DNA of 64,000 nt from Bacteroidota bacterium (GTDB lineage Bacteria; Bacteroidota; Rhodothermia; Rhodothermales; Bin80). Below are positions 1 through 9,300 of this stretch, in pieces; position 1 is the first letter of the stretch; every line of letters starts with the position of its first letter. The stretch lies in NCBI GenBank assembly GCA_026708685.1, contig JAPOUL010000016.1:1-64000 (forward strand), written 5' to 3'. The translations under genes were made by a program, and so were the position numbers. The notes under the pieces were generated by a model that did not search any database, was not told where the DNA came from, and saw only the letters and a program-made list of their open reading frames with translations.

Positions 1-34
1 ATTCACAAAAAATCAGTTAAATTCGCCTAAAACA

Positions 35-53
35 GAGGTTTTGCAAAAGGCTC
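35..53. repeat. IS/MITE-like terminal inverted repeat at the left edge
   Basis: The 19-base sequence GAGGTTTTGCAAAAGGCTC here is identical to the right terminus of the complete 99-bp element at 19151-19249. The bases just inside it (CTAAAACA, 28-35) resemble the inner part of that element's left terminus. It therefore looks like one end of a related mobile element, the rest of which lies outside the window to the left. No transposase fragment is visible in the remaining 34 bases. The element family cannot be assigned from the terminus alone. Confidence 0.55.
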
Positions 54-118
54 ATTCAACAACGATTGGAAGAAATGATTCTTGAAGAGATTCAGATTGA
101 TGGAGATGATAGAAAATT

Positions 119-1000
119 TCATTTAGTTTGAGAAACCGGATTCTTTTTCTGGGCAGGCTCAAGAAGAAGATTGAGTAGATGAATGACGGTACGTCGAAGT
201 TGCCGCCGGTCCACCACCATATCTACAAAACCGTGATCTTTCAAAAACTCCGCACTCTGAAATCCTTTGGGAAGATCCTGTCCAATCGTTTCACGAATCA
301 CGCGAGGACCAGCAAATCCAATGAGTGCACCGGGTTCAGCAATATTGATATCACCCAACATGGCAAAAGAAGCGGTGACTCCACCAGTGGTAGGGTTGGT
401 TAAAATAGAGATATAGGGGATTCCTTTCTCATTGAGCCTTGCAATATGTGCACTGGTTTTTGCCATCTGCATCAGACTGATCGCTCCTTCCATCATGCGA
501 GCGCCTCCGCTCTGTGAAACAACGATCACTGGAATGTCTTGATCTACCCCGCGGCGGATGGTGCGGGTAATCACTTCACCAACGACCGAACCCATGGATC
601 CGCCTATGAATGAAAAGTCCATGGTTGCAATGGATACCGTATGGTGCTCCATCTGTCCAATTGCAGATTGAACCGCATCTGGAAGCCCAGTCTTTTTTCG
701 AGTTGCAGTGAGTCTTTCAGAGTATTTTTTTCTGTCCGAAAATTGCAACGGATCGCTGGAAATCATCGTTTGATCCTGTAACTCTATGGATCCTTTGTTG
801 AGCAACAGAGACAGATATTTTGAGGAACTCAGATTTCGGTGGTAGCCACATTTTGGGCAGATCTGAAAATTCGTGTCCAGTTCCCTAAGGTGACAGATGG
901 CTCCACAGGCTGGACATTTTTTCCATTGCCCAGCTGGAATTTCGTGATGCCCACTACGGCTAGTAAGAATTCCCTTTTTTGTTCTTTTGAACCAACTCAT
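119..1000 (-). CDS. accD: Acetyl-CoA carboxylase carboxyltransferase subunit beta
   Basis: AccD is the beta half of the carboxyltransferase that moves the carboxyl group from biotin carrier protein to acetyl-CoA, giving malonyl-CoA for fatty-acid synthesis in the cytoplasm. From the chosen start the N-terminus carries the family zinc ribbon, with Cys29, Cys32, Cys48 and Cys51 in two C-x2-C pairs. The crotonase-like carboxyltransferase core follows, with SGGARM and a Gly-rich GGVTASFAMLGD stretch. An ATG six codons upstream (1018) is possible, but the start at 1000 gives the family-typical MSWFKR opening. The length of 293 aa is normal. The gene is divergent from the EF-G-like gene across about 140 bp. 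accA is not in the window. Confidence 0.96.
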   Translation of the reverse strand: MSWFKRTKKGILTSRSGHHEIPAGQWKKCPACGAICHLRELDTNFQICPKCGYHRNLSSSKYLSLLLNKGSIELQDQTMISSDPLQFSDRKKYSERLTATRKKTGLPDAVQSAIGQMEHHTVSIATMDFSFIGGSMGSVVGEVITRTIRRGVDQDIPVIVVSQSGGARMMEGAISLMQMAKTSAHIARLNEKGIPYISILTNPTTGGVTASFAMLGDINIAEPGALIGFAGPRVIRETIGQDLPKGFQSAEFLKDHGFVDMVVDRRQLRRTVIHLLNLLLEPAQKKNPVSQTK

Positions 1001-1143
1001 AACTGTAAAGTATTCCAATTCCGTTTAAACGATTTAGAACCTATGTGTTCTCTTTTGAAGAAAATATTCGTCAAAAGTAGATAAAATGTCGTGTCTATTT
1101 TATATTTTGTTCAATTCAACCTAAAATTAACGACTAATTACCA

Positions 1144-3264
1144 ATGAAAGTATACCATCCTGAACAGATTCGTAATGTTGTTCTGGTAGGCCATCAAGGG
1201 AGTGGAAAAACATCCTTGGCGGAATCCATGCTGTTTGTGGGCAATAAGACCCGGCGGCTAGGGACTGTGACTGAAGGGTCCACGGTCAGCGATTATCAGC
1301 CTAGTGAGAAGGAGAGGCAGATGTCTATCTTCTCCAGTCTTTTGCATGTTGAATGGAAAGATCATAAAATCAACATCATTGACACGCCCGGCTATCCAGA
1401 TTTTGTGGGGGAAGTGGTCGCTGCGATACGCGTGACCGATACGGCTATCTTCGTCATGAATGCCCAAGAGGGCGTTGAAGTTGGAACCGAACTGGCATGG
1501 AGTGCTGCGGCTGAAAATGAAAAACCATTGATGTTTGTGATCAATCAAATTGATAGACCACAAGCCGATGTTGATTCACTGATCACCCAGATGCGGGATC
1601 GATTTGGATCTGGGATAACTGTAGTGCAATTTCCTACCGCAGCCCCCAATGTTCTGATTGACGTATTGGTGATGAAGCAGATCACTTTCAAGCCTGGCTC
1701 TCAGGATGCTCCTATCTATAGCGAGATTCCAGAAGAGTATCAAGATCGTGCAGAAGAGTTACACAATTCCTTGGTGGAAGATATTGCTGTTAGTGATGAA
1801 GAGTTAATGGAAAAATATCTTGAAACGGAGCGGCTGAGCGAAGAAGAAATGCGGGCAGGTTTGCGTGATGCAATGTTGGAGCGGTCACTGTTCCCTGTAT
1901 TTTGCACGAATGCGACGACCAATGTAGGGGTAGCACGTCTGATGAGTTTTATAGATAATGTCGTTCCATCTCCTCTTGATGCACCTGCAATTCCAGTGAG
2001 CGATGGCGATCCGATTAGATCTGAGGAACATGGAAGTCCAGTCGTTTTTGTGTATCGCACCATGGCAGAGCATCATGTTGGTGACTATTCATTTTTTAGA
2101 GTGTGTCGTGGCATCATTGAATCGGGTGTGGATCTTGAAAATGCTCAATCAGGTGTGATGGAGCGTTTGGGTCAGTTGTATGTGCTCAACGGCAGGGATC
2201 GCGAAACGGTTTCACGCTTGATCGCAGGTGATTTGGGAGCACTGGTCAAGCTTCGTGAAACGCAAACGAATCATACCCTTCGAAAGAAAGGAGATCGTTT
2301 GGTCGTGGCTCCAATTCCTTTCCCTGAACCGCGTTATCGGGAAGCAATTCGTGCAAAAACCGAAGGAGAGGAGGATAAACTCGCACAAGGGCTTCACCAG
2401 ATTACCTCCGAAGATCCATCATTGGTCGTTCTGCATGAGCCTCATCTGAGTCAGATCACGCTTGGAGGTCAGGGTGCCATGCATCTAAAGGTTGCACAGT
2501 TTCGATTGAAATCTAAGGTGAATGTTGAAGTGGAATATATTCAACCTCGTGTTGCCTACCGTGAAACGGTCACGGTGGAGGCAAGAGATTCCTACCGACA
2601 TAAAAAACAGACCGGAGGTGCTGGACAATTCGCTGATATTTCTGTTTTGATTGAACCACTAGATGGAGAATTTCAGAAACGACCAGACATCAACGTTCGC
2701 AATGTCGCTCAGTCCACAACTCCTTGGGGGTCAACGATTGAATTTATTGATGCGATAGTCGGAGGCGTGATTGACATGCGTAGATTTTTTGGAGCCATCC
2801 AGAAAGGAGTTCTGGAGGGAATGCAAAGAGGCCCCGTTGCGGGGTACCCTGTTGGTGATGTCCGTTTTGTGATCTTTGATGGAGGCATGCATTCGGTGGA
2901 CTCTAATGAAAATGCTTTCCGGACAGCCGCACGCATGGTTTTCCGTGAATCTTTTAGAAAAGCGAAGCCCGTCATTTTAGAGCCCATCCATGATGTAGAG
3001 GTAAAGGTTCCTGATGCTTATACTGGGGATGTCATGGGCGATCTCAATGGACGGCGTGCTATGATCAAGGGAATGGAATCCGAGGGGAATCTGCAAAAAA
3101 TTCTCGTGCAGGTTCCTGAAGCCGAGCTCTACCAGTACTCCACACGAGTTCGTTCTATGACGCAGGGTAGGGGAATTCACTCTGCACGCTTCAGCCACTA
3201 TCAGGCCATGCCTCGAAATGTCCAAGAACAGGTCGTGGCAGCTGCCGCGAAGGATGATCAGTAG
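1144..3264 (+). CDS. EF-G-like translational GTPase (EF-G paralogue)
   Basis: The protein has 706 aa and full EF-G domain architecture: a G domain, domain II, and domains III-V with a GG-GQF motif in domain IV. The P-loop GHQGSGKT is at residues 16-23. The G3 motif is DTPGYPDF at 80-87, so the position that holds the catalytic His in canonical EF-G (DTPGHVDF) is Tyr84. The G4 motif is NQID (134-137) rather than NKxD. These variants are typical of the EF-G-like paralogues (such as Thermus EF-G-2) rather than of main fusA. A role in translation or ribosome maintenance is inferred; the essential translocase is presumably encoded elsewhere. The gene is convergent with the giant repeat protein. 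No Shine-Dalgarno sequence is visible before the ATG. Confidence 0.88.
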   Translation: MKVYHPEQIRNVVLVGHQGSGKTSLAESMLFVGNKTRRLGTVTEGSTVSDYQPSEKERQMSIFSSLLHVEWKDHKINIIDTPGYPDFVGEVVAAIRVTDTAIFVMNAQEGVEVGTELAWSAAAENEKPLMFVINQIDRPQADVDSLITQMRDRFGSGITVVQFPTAAPNVLIDVLVMKQITFKPGSQDAPIYSEIPEEYQDRAEELHNSLVEDIAVSDEELMEKYLETERLSEEEMRAGLRDAMLERSLFPVFCTNATTNVGVARLMSFIDNVVPSPLDAPAIPVSDGDPIRSEEHGSPVVFVYRTMAEHHVGDYSFFRVCRGIIESGVDLENAQSGVMERLGQLYVLNGRDRETVSRLIAGDLGALVKLRETQTNHTLRKKGDRLVVAPIPFPEPRYREAIRAKTEGEEDKLAQGLHQITSEDPSLVVLHEPHLSQITLGGQGAMHLKVAQFRLKSKVNVEVEYIQPRVAYRETVTVEARDSYRHKKQTGGAGQFADISVLIEPLDGEFQKRPDINVRNVAQSTTPWGSTIEFIDAIVGGVIDMRRFFGAIQKGVLEGMQRGPVAGYPVGDVRFVIFDGGMHSVDSNENAFRTAARMVFRESFRKAKPVILEPIHDVEVKVPDAYTGDVMGDLNGRRAMIKGMESEGNLQKILVQVPEAELYQYSTRVRSMTQGRGIHSARFSHYQAMPRNVQEQVVAAAAKDDQ

Positions 3265-3366
3265 AAGTAGGTTGTTGACTTTCAATAGCATGGTCATCCG
3301 ACAGATTCCCCATGATTGTCTGTCAATAGATAGTAACGTTGTCAAGAAATGAAGCCTGCTGACTCT

Positions 3367-3379
3367 GAGGACTATCCTC
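3367..3379. terminator. Weak hairpin between convergent genes
   Basis: GAGGA (3367-3371) and TCCTC (3375-3379) form a 5-bp stem with a 3-base loop, followed on the + strand by an AT-rich tract. A second inverted repeat, GACAGA...TCTGTC, lies about 60 bases upstream. The position between two convergent genes fits a termination zone, but there is no proper U-run. Confidence 0.25.
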
Positions 3380-3385
3380 TGTAAT

Positions 3386-6300
3386 CTAAAATTTTAATGA
3401 GCTTTGCAGATGGATACTCACATTTCCAAAGGTGGCGTTATGGTAGTGGGTTAATCCTGACATCCCTACTGACATCCATTCCCACGGTCGTAGTTCGCCA
3501 CCCAATCGAAAGACTTGACCACTTGATAGTTGAGTAACTCCAACGATTGAACGGGCAGTTCCATGGCTGAGGGGTATTCCATAGGCCAATTCTACATCTG
3601 TGCGATGCAGATTGGAACTGGGTGGATTTGCATCCAGAATCGTTTGCTGACGATACAAGCTCATCCCTTGACTTAGCCCATAGGATGGACGCAGACGTAT
3701 CATTAAGCCCTTGGATGGATGACCGAACTGAATGGATCCAGACACACCCCATTCGGTGAACCCTTCTGTACTGTGGAGGATAAGGCTTTGGGAGCGCAGG
3801 TCTCCATGCAAGTTCCATTGTGGGTAGGCAATCCGTACTCCACCCCCAACTTCCAGTCCTACGCCCGTTTCAGCATCTCCGCCATCCTGACGTATATTTG
3901 CCTCCACGAAGGGGAGAATCCCATCAGCGATCCTGAAAGCAGTTTCCATTCCTAAACGGACCCGAACCACTTCTACCCGGATTCCATCGAAATCTATCTT
4001 GCCATCAGCGTAGAGAACATCACCAAAATAATCTACTTGAGTAGAATTGACCGATGCAAGATGACCTCTTAATCCAAGCGATCCATATGTGGATGTCAGG
4101 TCTTCATCTAAGAGGTGATCTTCAAAATCTCCCTGACCATAGCCTCCACCCATCCATACTCTCCAGTCTTCACCTTCGTAGGATACATAAGGATAGATTC
4201 CTGTGAGAGATGAATTGATATCTCTGGGAATTCCATAGAATTCAAAGGACCCATCTCCCTGACTGTGGGAAATCATCATTCCAAAAAGCCATCCTGCGTT
4301 CCAGCGATAGTCCGCTCCCAGCATTGCAGTTGAAACATCTCCATGTATGGTTAAGGATTCATCATCGCGGCTACTGAAACGTCGGAATGCTCCTCGCCCC
4401 CAGACGCCAAAACTGCCTCCTGATACAGCAGTCGCTTGTGAGATTCTGCAACCTGACAGTAATTCACCTAAGGATGGAGTCCAAGTGGAGTTGGCATGCC
4501 AAAGTTGGACTATATCTGAGCGTTGAGTAGCCGAGCAGGTGGGGGCCATCGGTTGTAATCTCTCTAGGAGTGCCTCGGTGAGATGGACAGATGCAGTACG
4601 AATGAATCGGGCTGTATATGCCACATAAGCCGGTCGGAATGAATCAATTGGGAAAGGATCATCATTCAGAATGACGGCTTGGCCCACAGATTTGTTTATT
4701 CTCACAGAGTCGGAAGATTCAAGATGAACGAAAAACGTTTTTTCATGCAACGCCTGATCGTCCTGTAATAGGGATACTTCAATCGTTTGTTGAATCATAC
4801 CCGGGTCAAAACGTAACTCCCCAGTCATCAATGCGTAATCTTGACCGGCCGTAGCAGTCCCGTCTTGAGTATGATACTGAACCGTAATCGGGTAGGGGCT
4901 TGGATGAGACAGATGTACGTTAAAGGTCAAAAATCCATCACCCCCGCTCACCATCGCATCATCAATCGTGACGCTTGCACTACCTTCATCGTCTATAATC
5001 GTAGCGATGGCTTCATGATCACCGATGATGACTCTCTGTGAAGGGCTGGGATGTTCAAGTTTGACGTAAAACGTTTTGTCACCGTCTATCTCTTCATTAT
5101 CTGCAATGACAAACTGAATGACTCCTTGCGTTCCACCGGGATCAAAGATGACAACTCCTCTTGAGGACGTATAATCCTCACCAGTCTTGGCGGACCCGTC
5201 TTCTGATTGATACTGAACGGTCACTACTTGATCAAGGGGTGCACTCAGAAATACGGGTACCTGAATGAGACCTGCATCTTCTCGGACAGACGTATCTTCA
5301 ATGGTGATGACTACCTTATCGTCATAAATGATCTCAACTTCCACAGAAGCTGGTTCAAAGCTACTTCCAAGTGCGTTGAGTGTGAGTGTGATGTTGGGCT
5401 GATTGGCAACTTCAGGGTCATCCACAGCAGTAAGGGTAACGGATTGAGGCACATTCCACGCTTGTGGGCCTGTTGGAGTAAAGGTCAGTCGGTTGGGTGA
5501 TACGTCTATATCCGAATTTTCATGCCCTGAAATAGCCACCGTTACATTAGTCAATGGCTTTGATGATAATTGAACATTGAATGTTGATGATGGACCACCT
5601 TCTTGAATGGTCAAATCTTTTTCGGATACCTCAATTCGCTGCTGATCAACGTCATCAATGATTACCTCAATCGTTTCAATAACTCCGTCATAATCCTCAC
5701 CGCCCCGTGCGTTTAGTTGTATGGAAACCCGATCATTCGGCAGAGCATCGTCATCTTTAAGAGCATACAGGTCAATTTTCTGAATCTGATTCTGATCAGA
5801 GAGAGTAAACATGGTGGGAGAGTTCTCCAGTCGGATACCAGTCCCCAATACATTCACAGTAACCGTTACCTGTGAAATCGGCACAGTACTGAGTTTGACT
5901 GTAAAACTTCCAGTGTGGCCTTCTTGGATATTCAAAGAGGTTGGAGAGGTGAATAACTTGGGCTCATTCGTATCGTTAATGGTTAATTTCAGGTCTACTC
6001 GTTGAGCCGATCCATAGTCTCCCCCGGTAGCTGTATGGGTGAGGGTCAGGTGTTCATTTTTAGCGTCATCATCCCTCATAGCACTCACAGTGACCGTCTT
6101 GGGATCATTCCAGTTGATGGTTGAAAAAACTAGCCTTGATTGAAGACCGCTTGTAACTGCATCCGCATCAACGGTGACCTCTTTTTGCGCCCCGGTAATG
6201 TTCACGGTCACCACTGATGATGGTTGAGAACTTAAGCTGACGGTATAGTTCCCGGTAGATCCCTCATTGATCGTCAATGATGATTTGCTCACCTGTATAG

Positions 6301-9300
6301 CCACATCTTCATCATCATCCACTGTCACAGCTACGATAACGGGATCAGCATCATCGTAATCACCACCAGAGGAATCATGGGTGAGAGTCACTTGATCATT
6401 GATTGCATCCTCATCCGATCCAGCAAGGACCATAATGGATTTGGGTTGGTCCCAGTTTGCCGTTGTAAAGGTCAAAGATGATTGATTGCCAGTTACAATG
6501 GGATCGGTGTCAATGGCCACCTGTCCTTCAGAAACGGACACATCAATTGTCACAGTTGCTGTTGGCTGTGTAGACAGTCTTACGGTGTAGGACATAGTGC
6601 TTTCTTCTTTGATCGACAAACTTGATTGACTCACTCGGATGGATGGAGTATCCTTGTCATCAACAGTAACCCTCACGTTCACAGGATCGGCGGATCCATA
6701 GTTAGCCCCAGTTGCTGTATTGGTCAAGGTAACTGGGGGATCATCCATTGCATCTTCGTCGATTTCTACACTCACATGAACACTTTGGGGCTTGTCCCAA
6801 TTTGTAGCTGTGAACTCCAGAAGGGTCTGGTCGCCCGATGCGTCAAGGTCGGTATCCACGGTCACATCTTCAGAAGCACCAGAGACTGAAACTCTAACAG
6901 TCCCCAACGGAGCAGTGGCTAAATTGACTTTGTAGGAAGAACTTGTTCCCTCAGTGACATCCAGCTGCAACGGAGTTACGACTAGTCCAACATTATCATT
7001 GTCTGTCACCGTTACCTCAACATCTATGGGAGTAGCAGTTGCATACTCGCCTCCAGAAGCCGTATTGGTCAGGGTTGCATCATCCTTGATTCGGTCGGAA
7101 TCATCACCAGCTTGAACAGTCACGATTTGATTGCTATTCCAATTTGAACGGGTGAATGTCAGTGTAGATTGGTTGCCCGCGAGTGAAGGATTCGTATCTA
7201 CGGTCACTTCTCCTGACATACCAGAAACGGTAACGGTTACATCCAGCGAGGGGAGAGTCGCCAACTTGACATTGTAGGTATGACTGCTTTCTTCCAATAC
7301 TGTTAGTTTTTGAGGATCGACTACTAATTCGGGCTGATCATTATCGGTCACATTTACCGTTACTGGAACTGAAGGAGCTGCTCCATAATCTCCACCCTCG
7401 GCGGAGTTCGTCAGGGTGACGATATCATTGGTTGTATCATCATCATGGCCTGCATGGACGCGGACATCTTGAGTCTGATCCCAATTGCTTGCGTTAAAAC
7501 TGAGGATTGATTGATTGCCCAATTGAACAAGATCGGTGTCTACAGTCACCTCGCCTTGGGATGCAGAAATTCGTACGGTGACGTTGTCCGATGGACCCGG
7601 TTGTGTTGCAAGTCTCACGGTATAACGTGTACTCTTTTCTTCTACAATGTCCAGTTCAACTGGGGACACCATCAAGGCGGGTGTATCAGAATCCTTGACC
7701 GTCACAATGACATTGACGGCCTTTGCCGTTCCATAATCACCGCCAGAGGCTGTATTGGTCAGGGTTACTCGGTCATCACTCGTATCATCATCTGAATCTG
7801 CCTTGACCGTGACTTCCTGAAATGCATCCCAGTTATCAGTCGTAAAGGTGAGTGTATTTTGATCCCCCGTCTGATTTGGATCCGTATCAACCATCACTTT
7901 GCCAGAGGGATTATCTACCGTAACAGTAACTTCGGCTGAAGGCGTGGTTGCTAACTTTACCTTATAGATTTTCGCATCTCCATCCTCATCAACGGTCAGG
8001 GCAGTTGGTGTTACCTCTAACGTAGCTACGTCAGAGTCCACCACCGTTACGGATACCTCGGCTGACGTATTTTGGTACTCTCCTCCCGAAGCTTGGTGAG
8101 ACAGTTTCGCCTTATCATCAATGGCATCTTCATCAGAGGCAGTCATAACTGTCACTGACTGCGGATTTTCCCAATTTTCAGTCGTAAATGAGAGTGTGGA
8201 TTGATGGCCACTTTGATCACGATCGGTATCAACAGTTATATGATCATTGTCTGAGGAGATGGTCACTTGTACATTCCCAGATGGTTGCATAGCTAAATGG
8301 ACATCATAGGTGTCGGCATCACCTTCATTGATCTTGAGGCTCGTTTTACTCACCTCTATCGAAGGCTTTGGAGGAAGACCTTGATCGATCACACGCACGG
8401 TAACCTTACCAGATACATCATCAAACCCACCCCCAGTAGCTTCCACGGTGAGGACACCCTCTTCATTGACTGTATTATCGTCCCAGACAGCACAGAGTAA
8501 GATTTGATTACCAGCGTCAAGGTCTCCACTGGCTTGGGTTATCTTGGCCGAGGTTTGAGAAACGGTTAGGCTCGGAATTGCGGGATCAGGGCCAGAAACC
8601 TCCAATTCCACATCTCCGCCCAGAGGAAGATGGGATAACTGAATGTAGAGATTTTCACAATCTGGATCCCCCTCTTTGACTTCCTCAACAGTATGCAAGA
8701 TTAACTCCCGAACATCATCATCTTTCACAGTGACCTTCACGAGGATCTCTGGGGTAGAATCGTAATTGCTTCCACTGGCTTGATTCGTTAAAGTGGCCGA
8801 ATCATCGGTTCCATCTTGATCCTGACCCGCAAACACCCGAACTGCCTGAGGTTCGTTCCAGTTGCCCGTCGTAAAGGTGAGAGGAGTGGTTTGTTTGCCA
8901 GATGTATCTGGATCCGTATCAATGGTAACTTCTCCCGACGCACCACCGACTGCAACGTAGACATTACCAGTTGGGATGGTTGCTAATCGTACCGCGTAAC
9001 TTTTATGATCACCTTCATCAATGGTGAACTCGGTAGGTTCCACTATGAGACCCTCTTTATCATCATCAATTTTCTTGAAGGTGTAATCTAAGGTAATCCC
9101 TTCGTATTCTCCGCCATAGGCAGTGATCGTGATCGTTTCAAGATCATCAATCGTGTCATCGTCTTCAAAGAACGAAACTGAAAAGGTTAAATCATTTGAT
9201 GATTTAGGCTTAAATGAGAATAGCTCATCCGACGGATTTACTAAGCATCCATTCGCGTCAACCCTAGAAGTGATCGTCACATGTTGTGGTTTTGGAATAC

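Noticed and set aside
1-57. ATTC at 1-4 and 54-57 as a target duplication around a short element
   Set aside because: There is no inverted terminus next to the first ATTC, and the implied 49-bp element would lack a left end; the match is likely chance.
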